DNA of 64,000 nucleotides from Litomosoides sigmodontis (taxonomy: Eukaryota; Nematoda; Chromadorea; Rhabditida; Onchocercidae), in contig OY718803.1 of assembly GCA_963070105.1 (NCBI GenBank), forward strand, positions 2,400,507 to 2,464,506, read 5' to 3'. This document shows positions 1 through 13,300 of this stretch, one piece after another. Under the pieces are notes generated by a model. The model was not told the origin of the DNA, ran no database searches, and saw nothing but the letters and a program-made list of their open reading frames with translations. Position 1 is the first letter of the stretch. Each line of letters opens with the position of its first letter. Both the position numbers and the translations under genes were made by a program.

Positions 1-1827
1 AATATATACATATGTATATTTAAATTAGATTCTTACATTAATTGATGAGTATAAGTGATAACTAATGTTTATTAATTAGTGGGTAGCGCTGTAATTATCA
101 CTATAATCTTACAAAATTGCCAACTATTTCTTCTCCCATTTCGGGTGTAATTAACTTAAAAAAAATCTAAAATATGTTTTTTTTCATTGGATCAATAGCG
201 AATTGAATATGAACCTATCACACTTTAATCACAACAATTAGAGCTTTTAATTTGTCGTCGAATTGTTATTGCTTGTAATTAGTGGAATAGTTTAGCATTA
301 ATTATCGTCAAGTAATTAGTCGTATAGCAATGAATTGTTACCTCTCTTTCTCCCACTCTCCCATTTTCTCTCTTCATGAATTGTGCATTTTATTCACTAT
401 TTCTTCTTGTTTTTTTTTCCTGCCAATCTTGACATTTTTCAATCTCTTCTAGCACACATATACGCATTTCTCTTTCATTTCCACCTTTTTTTTTCCTTTT
501 TTTCACTAAAATTTATTCTTTTAATGCATTTGCATGTGGTATTACTCGTATGATTTCGGAAAGCGGTCATTGCTCTTTGAACTTATGCAAATTACATTTG
601 ACTATTTGTTGTTTGGCAAACTGCTAAGACAACCATGCATTGTTTTTTTTTTCCACTGACATATGAAAATTACAGATTGAGTTAAATTTTTGCCACTCTT
701 GCTGTGAAACATTAGATTGAAAAAAAAGAAAGAAAGCAAAGAGTGGAAAATTACTTGAACTTATCAATTTACACTGATCATTGTGTTAAGCGGAAGTGAA
801 ATTTATCATTGCAAAGAAGAAACATTTTTTTTTGCAAAATTTTTTTAACTTTGTTAATTTTTCTTTTTGTTTTTATCTGATGAAATTTACACACATAATT
901 TAAAACTTACATATAGCATTATCAACAGGAATTTTCAGTTTAAAATTACACAGAGAAAAGAAGATTTGCTGATGGATTAAAGAAGGAGATTTGTGCAATT
1001 AATCAACGGTTATAATCAAAATTGCAATTCAGTTTAATTAATCGATTAAGAATAATATAAAATATATTATTATAAAATAATAATTATCATTATTACCTAC
1101 ACATATACCTTTTTTCCGCAATTCTTTTTCATTCCAATTTTTGGCAAAGAAAAAAATAGGGCAAAAAATTCCTTAACATTTAGGGACGTTTTATTTCTCT
1201 TCTCTTTTACTTTTAATTTAAAAAAAAATTTTTGGATTCATTATCTAATAATATTGAATTTTTAATTTGCTGTTTCATTACGATGTATGTATTCTGTACA
1301 GAAATATTTGAAATCTTTCACAAGGCGATAAACTAAAAATGTTAAAATCGTTGAAGTTATTTGCGAGAAGATATGAGTGTTTTAGCTACCGTTCGACTTA
1401 ATGTCTTTTGTTATTTCAATAGATAATTATCTCTGTTGTGAATAGGAATAAATTTGCAAATTTTGAAATATCATCCAAAGCGAAATGATAATCTTAGTGA
1501 TAAAATTTCAGTTTGATGATGCCTTTGTTTTCATGTATTTCGCGAAGTTTGTATTTTTTTTTGCTTTACATATTTCATATTATTATTTTTTATGTTTTAT
1601 TTCAGATTTCGCTTCAAAAAATGATTTAGAAAAACAAAAATTATTGGATTAAATGGTAAACGATTTCTTTGTACGATGTGAGGTAGACGTGAATATTATT
1701 ACAGTGTACTTATATATATTTATTTATTTATTTAATATATATATATAAGTGGATGATAAATATGATACGGTGATCGGTAAGAAAAGAAAATTTAAAATGA
1801 ATGTGAGCAGTTGAATGAAATAATAGA
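1..1827. other. Upstream flank of dyb-1, no gene seen
   Basis: AT-rich DNA with many homopolymer A and T runs and no ORF or exon that I could connect to a protein. It probably holds the promoter and 5' UTR of the dystrobrevin gene. Near the gene, at about 1706-1750, an imperfect AT palindrome begins ACTTATATATAT and ends ATATATATAAGT; this may be simple low complexity. An in-frame TGA at 1816-1818 closes the reading frame just before the chosen start codon. Confidence 0.5.
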
Positions 1828-4800
1828 ATGAATAAAATGGACGCGTCAACAGCAAACGATGCGGTTGTTATCGAATTGCAAATGTTAATTGATGAAATGC
1901 GTTAGTTTTTAATCTTTTAATTTGGATTTTTATTTTTAATTTTTTTAAAATTAACATAGGGTGATGTAACGTGACGTGAAATATTAGCGTGTAATTGCAG
2001 TATGAAGGGTGCTTCTGAAAGGCAAGAAAAAAGAAATAAAAAAAGGTAAATTCATGTGACGGCTATATATACGTACATAAAGTAATTTTGAATTGCAATA
2101 TCGAATTGATAAAATTATCATTTCATTCATTTCTTGACTATTTTGCAAGTTATAGTAATGTTGTTCATCTGGTAATTTTAGTAGTTATTCATGCAAACAT
2201 GAGTGTTAATTAATTACTGCATGTACCAAATTAAGATGTTTGCTCCAACTTGTAATACCTGCAATTATTTACGCTAATATTTCATGTATTTGAGTAAAAA
2301 TTTTGACACTAGCACTGTGATAACTTTGAAAAAATGCTATTTTTAGTTGTCAGATTTTTCAAATATTATCTTTATTTAAGGTAATTGCATGTTTTATTTA
2401 TTGAAGTTTAATTTATTGATATGATCGTTAATTAATTGTAGGTTTGCAAGATTTCGATTCCATACGTTTTGCGACATACAGATGTGCTTGTAAATTACGT
2501 TTTATTCAAAAAAAAACTAATGGTATGTTTTGTAGGAGGATAATTATCTTAGACAGTAATTCTGTAGTATAAGTTCAATTTATGCTTGTTATAGTGGGGG
2601 TCTCTTCCTCTGGCAGATGAATACATGGATAGGTAGATAACATTGCTTTTTTTTCCTTGTTGGTGTTTTATTACAATTATAATTAGCCAGTTTGCATGTT
2701 CTGATCTAAGTTTAAAATATCAGAAGTTTGGTTAGTGTTATGAAAATGTTACTTGAATTTTATTAATAAGAAACCTATCTTTTCTGTCTTGTTTTTTCCA
2801 AACTTAATGATCTTATGATCGTGTACTAGAAGTACAACAGAAGTCCAACACTCTTAGGATTTGTTTTGCAAACATATTATCGCTTAGTATACTTTTTAGC
2901 TAGCCATATTGTTCTCCGCTCTAAGATCGAAGTTCGGTACTTCTTTATCTCTGTTTCACTTCCTACTAGCAACCTAGTAGTAACCTTGTTTTGCCATTTA
3001 ACTTATTAGACTTTCTTCTTCTTGCAGTACATCTGGTAGATATATGGAATATGATTGAATCTTTTCGCGAAAATGGATTAAATGCACTTCCAGTTACTTC
3101 ACAGGTTACTACTTTCAATTGTTCAATGTGAAATGATGTTTTTAGTGTCGAAGATGTGATTTGCTTGACCATTGGCTACTTTTTGAACTGAGGAATTAAA
3201 TACCGTTTTGTTAGGGTTTTTTAAAATTACTAAGGTATTCTTTTGTGACGGTGAAGCAAAGGGAGCAAATTGAAATGTAAAAATGTAGCGAACAACATTG
3301 TCGTAGTCTTTTTGTGCAATTTATCATATATTCAAATTTGAGTTTTAGAATAGCTGATAATGAGACATTAAAATCACTGAAATATTTGTTGTGGCAGTAT
3401 AAATATCACTGCAGATATTAATTACGCAAAAGTTATGAGTTGGTAAAGTACTTTTTAGCATAAAAATAGTATTAGAACGATTATAAAGATTTGAATATAA
3501 AGGATAAAGTGTGAAATTCTTCAAATTTCACTAACAAATTGGATTAAATTAGGTTCATCATTAACAGTACTGAAAATATTTTAATACAAATGTTTTACAC
3601 CTGTTTTCCTCAATATTTTATTTTATCGTGTATATCGAAAGAATTACTACTTACAGGTCAAGATCTCCAGATTGGAATTATTGCTTGCGACAATTTTTCA
3701 TAACTTAAATAAGCGTTTACCCACTGCACAACACATTGATACCGATAAATCAATTTCACTTTTGCTTAGCTTCCTCGTCGGTGCATATGACAGGTTGTAT
3801 TTGTTAATGATCATGAACAACATAATAATAAAAGAAATGCTATAATTTAATTTTAGGAAAAATCGCTCATTTATACTTGTCTTTAATGAACAATTATATA
3901 TCCTAAATATGCTAGCTAATTGTTTTACAATGATTCATGCTTGATTCGTAGAATACATTATCTCTGTCATCCTTTTATTGGTTTTATTTTTAGACAACAG
4001 ACTGGTCGTTTAACAGTTTTTGCTATCAAAATAGCTCTTGCTACACTATGTGCCGGTAAATTAATGGACAAATTACGATGTAAGTATGAGATATTGAAAG
4101 TTTTTTAAAATGCTATTAGCATAAGGCTAGAGTTTGATTTTTTAAATTGTGCCTTTTATTTTTTTATTCTTTAAATTATACTTTTATTGTGCTTTATAGT
4201 TCGTTTTGTTGTCTAGAGAATAGAATGAGAGAAAAGCTGGAAGAGTGATATTATATCTATATATTTATTATATAATATAATATTAATATATTATATTAAT
4301 ATTATATTATATTATATTATATTATATTATATTATATTATATTATATTATATTATATTATATTATATTATATTATATTATATTATATTATATTATATTAT
4401 ATTATATTATATTATATTATATAATTTTTTTATAGACTTTAGCACTTCAGTTATTAATAAATGTAATTTGTGCAAATATTTGTGCAATCTTATTCGTGCA
4501 AATCTTTTTGCGAAAAGTAGTAGTAAGAATTAGTAGAAGATCTGGAATAATACTTTAATTTTTCGCAATTTAAGAATCATAAGCCCCAAACGTTAATATG
4601 GTTTAGTCTTTTGCTTGTATAGGAAAATAATATGCTTCAGTTATGTGTGTTTATTTATTAATGTTATCTATTAGTTTGTAATTTTATTGCAGCAACGGTC
4701 ACTTATAAAATAATTAATTTTTGCAGATGCATTTTCACAAGTATCTAATAGCAGCGGTATGATGGAATGGGATAAATTTTGTGGTTATTTGCAGCAAGTT

Positions 4801-7800
4801 TTAGCCCTCGCTACAGCTGTTTTTGAAGGTCCAACATTTGGTTACACAGAAACAGCATTGGGGCAATGCTTTCAGAAGGTTCGTTTGTTAGCTTATATGA
4901 ATTTTGTTTTATTTCGTTGTAGATGAAAATGTAATCGTACGAATGTATTGTATGAAAATCTTGAAACGACAAGACAACTTAAGGAGGGAAATGCAATTTG
5001 ATTTTATTCTTATACCTTATTCCATTATTAAACCTCTCAAATTCTTGTAGAAATGTTAGTACATTGAGCGATGTCAATACATCGGAACGGATAAATGTAA
5101 TAATCTAAGTTACGCTAGAGTTCTGATTTTCAGGATCAACGGGTAAATTTGAATGCGTTTCTGGACGTGATGTTAGCCGATCCTTGTCCACCATGTTTGA
5201 TGTGGTTGCCATTACTACATCGGATGGCAAGCGTCGAACACGTTTACCATCCGGTTGTATGTGATGCTTGCCAGGTAAAATCTTTCTTTCTATAATACAA
5301 AAGTATCATGCTGCTTTAAAAATTTTAGAAGTTATAATTTTAGTCTAATCATTGCATTCAACTTTCTTGGATTAGTATTGATAATTCATTTAATTTTAGT
5401 TATGCCAAACCTTGATTGAAGTAAATAGTTGTATTGTCTAATTGTCGTTGGATTAATTTAGGTTGTGGTTAAATCAGGCTAGATTATATTTGTTTTATGA
5501 AGAATTGCTTTATAAGATGGCGCTTAAGTTTAAATGTTTACAGGTCCGCTCGTTCACAGGTTTTCGTTACAAATGTCAGCGCTGCACAAATTATCAATTA
5601 TGTGAGCAGTGTTTCTGGCGTGGACGGACAAGTGCAACGCATTCAAATGAACATGAAATGAAGGAATATTCGAGTTATGTGAGTAAATTTTCCATTTTAA
5701 TAGATGTATCAGAATAGCTGCTAACGATGAAAAACAGTGAAAAGAATTTATTTAAACGAAATCCTAAAATTATTCCAAAAGTTTGATTTTTCTCATCAGC
5801 CAACAAATGTTAATAGAATATTTTATAATGAAATAGTCATAAATATTTTACTTCATCAGTGTAAGCCGATGTGTTATGTGACATTGTGAAGTTTAGCAAT
5901 TTCAGAAATCACCGACCAAACAATTAGCACATTCCATACACAAATCGCTGCGGTGTGTTCCAGTGCCTAATCGTTCCACTCATCCAATATTCCCAGATCG
6001 CCCAGAACGTCCTCTTGATCTCGCCAATATTTTACCGATAACACCAACAACATCTAGAAGACGGCTTTCCGAAGGTCCAAAAGACTGGACAAGTCAAATA
6101 TTACCCGGTCAATATCCGGTAACTAACGGTTGTGCAATGGATGACGAGCATAAGTTAATCGCACGGTATTCAGCTAAGCTTTCTGGCCGAACACAGGTAA
6201 TTAGAGCAGGCGTAATTCATTTGATGAATTAAATTCCTACAGCTATCATATGTTGTACTATCTGATGCGTTCTTTAATGGAAAAAAAAACAGCCATTCAT
6301 TACGTTTTATTTGTGAATCTTTCTAATTCGGAGTATATGCTGAGATGTATGGTTTGAAAAAAAAGTACATTTAAGTATCCATTCGTGCTCCCTAAAGATC
6401 GAGCAACCTGTATGGATGATCTTAGTGAGAAAACCTTGATTGCACGACTTGAAGAAGAAAATGGTGAAATGATGCGAGAAATGGAAATGTTGAAGCAACA
6501 ACAAGTAATATTCTTTTCCGTTCTTTTTTTCCACATGTGTAATAAAAATTGTAAAGATAAAACGAGAACGAAAGTGAACTATTGGTGAAATAGGAATATG
6601 TACATCATAACTCTTTTAATTCACAGTTTAAAGGAACATAAAGTAGATTTTTTTTCACTTTTTACTATCTTCTTTTTAAATTTGCGCTAGTTGTTTTAGG
6701 ACTCGTTTCTTATCCCGAACATATTATTGTTATTTTTTCAGGAATTAGAAAATACGGATGGACAGTTAAATGGTTTGCGTGAACGCAAAGCTCAGCTTGA
6801 GGAAAAAATGCGTGTTATGCAGCAAACACGAAGACAACTAATGCAACAGTTAGAAGTACTTATGTCAGAACTAAATGTAAGATATTTGTTTTAGTATGTC
6901 ATGTGCTTGAATTGATGTAGTTTTAAATAAGTTCCGTTTTCAACATTCCTACTTTGCTGAAATTATCAAAGACTTTATATGGATGAGTTTTTGGAAAATT
7001 CAAAACCTCGATAAATTTTTGGAAATATTTGTCGGTAAACAAAACGAATATTTGAAACGAGATTCGAAAAGCAACACGTGGAAGTGCAATAATTTCATAA
7101 ATCTTTTTAATCTAATTTCATGTATAATGTTGTCCTCTAAAAGATGTCGTAATTTACAGTTCCATATTTCTTCTATCCATGAAAAGCTTCCTTTCAAATG
7201 CAGAGATCTTAAATTGATAGCTGGGACATTCAGACAAAACATTATGGATGAAATCTAATGATAGGGCTATCATTCACTGCCTAAAACCTATTCATAATAA
7301 AAAGCGATTTTATTTTTGAAATGCATTTAGTCGTTGTTTTCTTTGTTGCAGCAATCAAAAGGTGGCGGTATGGGCGCCATACCGGAATCATTAACTGGTA
7401 TTGGAAGTCGTGTTTCGACTGCATTCCGGGATCTCGCTGCACAGAGAGCTAATTCAGTACCTGCTGCTCAATTACAGGGTGATTTGCTTCATGCAGCTGA
7501 TGATATAACGAATAATATGAGCACATTGCTCAGGGAACTTGGTCAAGGTTTGAATTTTCGGAATCCATGTCCTTCCACTTTTAATAGACATTTAGCGAAT
7601 TAAACACTGTTAAAAGGAACTAAGTCTTTAACTTTTAGCATTAGAGAAAATTACCTTTTACCACCATTTACGTTTAAAATAAGGATATCTTAAACTTTAC
7701 TCCATTCCTTACAATTCCGTTTGTAGTTTTTTACTTGAAAATAATTCTGGTGATAAGATAGCGAACTAATATTTTCATTTAATTATCAAATAATTTGAAG

Positions 7801-7903
7801 GAATAAGTGGAATTGGTGAAAACAAGTGAGAAATAAATTCTTGGAATATTTTTCAGCTCAAAAAGATGTTGTAAATGGTGGTGATGGAACAGAAAGTGGT
7901 TAG
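1828..7903 (+). CDS. dyb-1: Dystrobrevin (dystrophin-associated scaffold), complete, 13 exons
   Basis: Dystrobrevin is a cytoplasmic scaffold of the dystrophin-glycoprotein complex; it pairs with dystrophin through coiled coils and recruits syntrophin in muscle and nerve. Exons: 1828-1900, 2442-2522, 3028-3104, 3657-3793, 3994-4079, 4727-4878, 5134-5274, 5544-5678, 5906-6196, 6376-6504, 6742-6876, 7352-7547, 7857-7903. The phases join to give 559 aa, close to the known worm protein. The N-terminal half (about 30-240) matches the EF-hand-like region ([28 protein letters not shown]). A ZZ zinc finger lies near 240-290, with pairs CDAC, CQRC and CEQC, followed by the family signature HEMKEY. Heptad-rich coiled coils span about 405-478. 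The start ATG follows an in-frame stop, and MLIDEM-RLQDF matches the family N-terminus. Exon 10 uses a TTAAG acceptor. Reading through the last donor would give an alternative short tail ending at 7603. Exon 1 is the least certain. Confidence 0.93.
4300..4423. repeat. (ATTAT)n pentanucleotide array in dyb-1 intron 5
   Basis: A perfect 5-bp array of about 24 copies, preceded by degenerate AT sequence from about 4255. It lies wholly inside the intron between exons 5 and 6 of the dystrobrevin gene and does not touch a splice site. Confidence 0.9.
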
Positions 7904-10399
7904 GAATCAATTTTTAACGCAAATGTGAAATACAAATTGTGGCAGTCTCTTTACTGATGAGAAATTCTTATCGATCACGAATTGCTTGAAGCGCTTATCA
8001 AAATCTGTTTAAATGTTTTGTAACCTTTCTGGATCATTCTCTGTCTGCACGCACTACCAATTCTATAATGCAGCTATATTTAGGCCTTTTTAATGTCGAA
8101 CTTTAATTTCTTATATCATTTATTTATTTACATTTTTTCCCAAATTTTATCTCTTTAATCAATTTCTAACTGTTTGAGTGATCCCAAAAATTTCCTGTTT
8201 TCCATAAACCTTATTATTTAAATCAAATTTACATTATAAATTGTCACAAGTCAGTGTACATTACACGAGATGTGATAGCAAGAAGATGGAAGAAGATAAC
8301 TGTAAAATTAACTGTCAAACTATGTATGACTGATCAGAATACCGAAGTAGTTGCCTTCGAAAGTTGTGTGAATTTTTTTTTGAAATTTTGAACGTGGATA
8401 TGTTTAACCAAATTTTCTAAAAAAGCACAAAAAACAAAAAAAAAAATGTTTTGTGCAGTGCAGACTGAGAATGCACCTGCTGTTTTCAGCTAGCATATCT
8501 ACCTCTTTTTGAATTCGTTTCTTCAACGGTGATGCAATAATCTACCGTTGAATGCAACATCTCTGTAGAACTATCAAATTACCATGGTAAGTTCCCGTGT
8601 TCAAATTAATCTATTAATAATTGAGGATTAGCATTAATTTGAAAATATCTAATGCAACGAGCGGTCCGAAGTTGTCTTAACACACATACGTCTGCGAAGA
8701 AGCATATCATTCTTTTGTCATTTGTTAATTCTATCAGGTAGTTGTTGTTTACAGGAATACGCTTACAGTAGTGATACGATATTTTGATTGAAGTTCTGAT
8801 ATTACTATCATTATATTTAAGTATTTGTTACAAATGCTTCTGTTTAAGAATGTCATTTATACATGTATTCCTTTTCGGATAAATCAGTTAGCAGTCATCT
8901 GTTAGCAATTTATGCCTAATACTTAAACTTTAGAGTGAAATAATTTTCTTCACATTATATGGCTTGCTCTCTTGCAAATTGTACTCTGTTCTGCATTAAT
9001 CAAAAGTTGTTCTTTTTCTTTCGTTTTTTTTTTTCATCTCTTCCTTCCTTCATGTGTTTTTGTCAGTGAAGAAAGAGTACTTGAAGAGGGAAATGTGCTT
9101 ATTTATAATTACACATTGATATTTCTTTTCTAAATCGGTGCATTTTAATTAATATGAATGATCATTTTGCTGTTACATATTGTAGAGACTTTATAAATGT
9201 ACGTAATAAAGTCATAAGTTTTTCATTTGTGAATTTCCTCGACTAAAATACGATTGCTTCTATTATTATATATCTCTCACTCCATTGACACATTCATAAA
9301 CGACAATGTAAATCATTCAAACCTTCACATTTACTAAAAAAGAGGAACTCGTAGGAACGAAAAAATACGTGAAATATAAGCAAAAATAGAAACGAATTAA
9401 ACAATGCACCAGTGCTAATACCGTTTTTTTTTCCTAACATGTTCCACAATCTCTTTGACATATAATTTTTCTTTGACAGAATTGAATGAGACACTGCTAA
9501 TGTTTAGCCTTCTTCTTCCAGATGTTACACCTTTGAGTATCATCACATTCCTTATTATAAATTATATGGTAGCACCAGTTACTACCTATAAATCAATATT
9601 ATCCTTTTCAATTATAGTTTGAGATGAACGATGTTTTGCATACTTCTATTTCACTGTTACTTAACAGTTTGAGCTAAACATAAAGCATAAGTAATTTCTA
9701 TTTTCTCCAAAATTCACTTCACCGATCGAAATTTTTTTACTAAAATTAAGACTAATTTCAAATGACAAATTTTTTACTAAAATTAAGACCAATTTCAAAT
9801 TTTACTAAAATTAAGACCAATTTCAAATAAGCAAAACCAAGCCAAAATTTTTGCAAACAACTGTGCGAACCATTCACATTTCTCGGTGCGAATTTTATGC
9901 AACGTAGTCGCACTGTGATGAGATATTGTAATTGCGCGCGAGTTTCAGATTTGTTTGGTAAATTTTCAACTTCTTTCCCTGTGCTTTCGTAGTTGTAGTG
10001 GGATTTCACGGGGTGTGATGCATTTTGCGCGCAAGCAATGAGTGGCGCAGTATGTAGTTGGTGAAGAAGGTGCCAATAGCACTTAATATGTACAGCTTAA
10101 AAAAAAGGCATCATCGATGGGGAAATTCATTAGGATGAAATATGTCAAGGGAATTGCTGTGTTTGCAATTATTTCCTAACCTGTACTTCTTTTAATAATA
10201 TGTAAAATTTGGTTTTTTTTTTCAATTTCCTAACTTTTATCATGAGAATTAATCAAATCTCTCGTTTATTTTTCCTCATCTATATTTCCAGACAGTTGTT
10301 TTTTTCTTGTACGATTGTGTGGGAAAAACGAATGGAGAGAAATTGCTCGATATTCGCTTCATAATTGCTACTGCGCTATATGCATACTGATTTACAACG
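7904..10399. other. dyb-1 3' region and dyb-1/pold-1 spacer
   Basis: About 2.5 kb without a recognisable coding exon on either strand. It should contain the dyb-1 3' UTR at the left and the DNA polymerase delta promoter at the right. No close AATAAA follows the dyb-1 stop; the first clear one is near 9205. The distance is too long for a typical nematode operon spacer. Confidence 0.5.
9733..9830. repeat. Three-copy tandem repeat, unit about 28-36 bp
   Basis: The motif TTTTACTAAAATTAAGACC, followed by AATTTCAAA, occurs three times in a row with small spacer differences and one C-to-T change in the first copy. It lies upstream of the polymerase delta gene. No coding potential. Confidence 0.8.
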
Positions 10400-13300
10400 A
10401 TGGCATTAGCGATTGGTAAACGTACAGCGCATGCAACATCGTCGATAAAAGCAAAAAGAAACAGGTAAAATTTGTTTAATTTTTATCAAGAGTGATAAAT
10501 GTGTGTATCGTTGATGCTTTTTATAGGGAGAAAAAAAGCATTCCGTTTGATATATCTTATGATAATATTATACATACTGACAGTCGAACTGTACGCATGA
10601 AATAAAATTGTAATGATCTAATTCATATTATAATAGTCCTCAATAATTCAAATACTTTTCATAAGCTCGTTTTATTAGTCATATTTGTAATTAATTGAAT
10701 TTTAGAGCTGGTGATGATGAGCCATCAGTTTTCGTCACACAGTTGGCTTCACTAGCACCGTCGGGTAATGATTCAGTAAGAACTACAATTAATCAATTTG
10801 AAACGAGTTAGTTTTCTTTTAATTTAAAAAGACCGTATTGAAATATGCATATAGATATTTAATTAAAAATAAACTGTGGGTTTTGAATGTAACGAAGTGG
10901 TTAATACAAAGCATGAAATGTAAAAATTTTATTTCGTTTCTTACTTTAGCTTATTTGTTGCAGTATTATGCACACCGTACGTAATTGAAATTTGTTCGTA
11001 CGTGATCTAATTTTATTTCTAACTCAGATCGCATCTGGACTCGTCCACCACTCCCTGCTGAATTACATACAAATAAATCTGAAATCGATTTTCAAGTCGT
11101 TGATGTCGATTATTATATGAGTAAGCGAAAATTTAAAAAAAAAAAACTGCAATTTTAACTGTTAGTCATGTGCTGGAAGCGACGAATGTGGCGATTTCTC
11201 TCTCTGAAAATGTTACCTCGAAATTTAAATAACCCATTGCTGCTAAGTGATCTGAATGAGTCTAGAACTTCGATGTAATTCTTAACGTTAGAATTTCAAC
11301 TGTAACTTGACAACCATCTATTAGCACCATAGTGTATGCGAGTGATTGTTTACTAATTCTCATTTCAGATAGTGAGAATGATGTTGTAATTCGTTTATTT
11401 GGAGCTACTGCTGATCAGAATTCAGTTTGTGTCCAAGTTCATGGATTTCTTCCATACTTTTATGTATTGTTGGAAAGTTCATTTGATGAAGGAAACATAG
11501 AATATGCAAAGAAATATTTAAATGATATTATTAAGGTTCGTGATTTAAGCATGACGAAATTTTTTTTCATTTTTTTCAATATTTCTGATGATTTTGCAGA
11601 AGCCGCCCTGCAATTTTCGCTTTCTTTTAAATCAGATAAAATTTTTTAAAGACTAGTTTTTGTGATTACGGTTACGGTTCCAAAATTGAACGTTTCTGAA
11701 TTTTAGGCCCAGGTTCCAGCAAATATCGGTATCCCGAAGAACATTGAGAACTTAGTCGTTGATCTCGATATTGTATATGGTGCCAGTATTTACGAGTATC
11801 GAAGAGAACTGGATCAGAAGTTTCTGAAAGTATATGTTCGTTCTCCAAAACTTCTCAGTCTCTGTAAGCCATGAAATTTTGCGAACAAAGTTTATGATGC
11901 TGTAGCTTTTAGATAATTTTTAAATATGATACGATGGCACTGAATCTCTGTTTAGGTCGGCGAGTATTTGCCAATGGGGTGAACTTGACGAAAGGAGGAC
12001 AAGTCGAGTCCTTATCGTGTTTTGAAACAAATATTGATTTTGAAATTAGATTTATGACCGATCACGATTTAGTTGGTTGCGCATGGGTCACGTTGCCACC
12101 GAAAAAATACGAAGTTGTTACAGGAAACGAAATGATTAGTCATTGTCAGTTTGAGGTTTGTTTTAACCCATTTTTTTTATAAAACATCAAAATATATCTC
12201 CTGGTCATTGCAGTAGGCTTTGGAAAATTTACTGAAATGATTGTCAGTTAAGTACACATCAGTTCACTTCTGCAAGTCATGCACAGTTGCGCATTGAATT
12301 CTTACTGAAATTTTACATATTATTATTTACATTAAAGGGAATAACTTATCTTCACAGTTCCTATTAACCGATAGTAGTGTGCCATTTCAGTATCCAACAA
12401 CTATGAGGTACTATGCCATCAGTTGATACTTTTCAGCTTCAAGATTGCATGAACTCAAAAATGCTCTTGCGATTTCTACTTTAGAAATAAAGCTGCAAAA
12501 TGGATTGGGTATAATTAAAAAAATACTTTGCAGTGTTCGATAAACAATGCTGATCTTGTTATTCATTCACCTGAGTCAGCTCGAAAGTGGTCATCAATAG
12601 CACCACTACGTATTTTATCATTTGATATCGAATGCACTAATCGAGAGGGTTGGAAAATTTATCTCCATTTTCGAAAAATTTATATTAGGTGCTCTAGTTT
12701 ATAAGGATCAAATGTTGCAAGATGGATAGAACTTCATTTGCTATTTAAGTAGTCAACTTTTTTGTGATATATAGATTAAATTCTGTATGAATTTAATAGA
12801 TCTTACGACACTAATCGGGAAACTTGCATCCAAAAAGTTGGTTTATAATTTTTCGAGGAAAGTTCATGCGTTAAATTTATGTGGCCGTAGTTGTTTCCAG
12901 GAATATTTCCGGAAGCTCAGAACGATGCTGTTATTCAAATAGCTAATATGGTCAAGATTGAAGGCGAGAGTGAACCATTTATTCGAAATTGTTTTGTAAT
13001 CGGTGAAACCGCTCCGGTGATTGGCAGTGAAATTATTATTTCGAAATCGGAAGAAGAATTGCTTAATGTGAGAGGGGTTCTATTTTGAAGGCTTATTTCA
13101 CTTCCTTACTTTCTGGATTTACTCAGTGCAGCAGTATTTGAATCATTTCTAGAAATGGGCAGAATTTGTCCGCGCTGTCGATCCGGATGTCATTACTGGT
13201 TATAATATTCAAAATTTCGATATTCCCTATGTTGTAGAACGTGCTCGAGTACTAAAGGTTTGATATGTTACCTTCATTTAAAAAATTTCAGGAAAATTAC

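Noticed and set aside
7000..7258. Overlapping 80- and 91-codon ORFs on both strands in dyb-1
   Set aside because: They lie inside the intron between exons 11 and 12 and have no family similarity.
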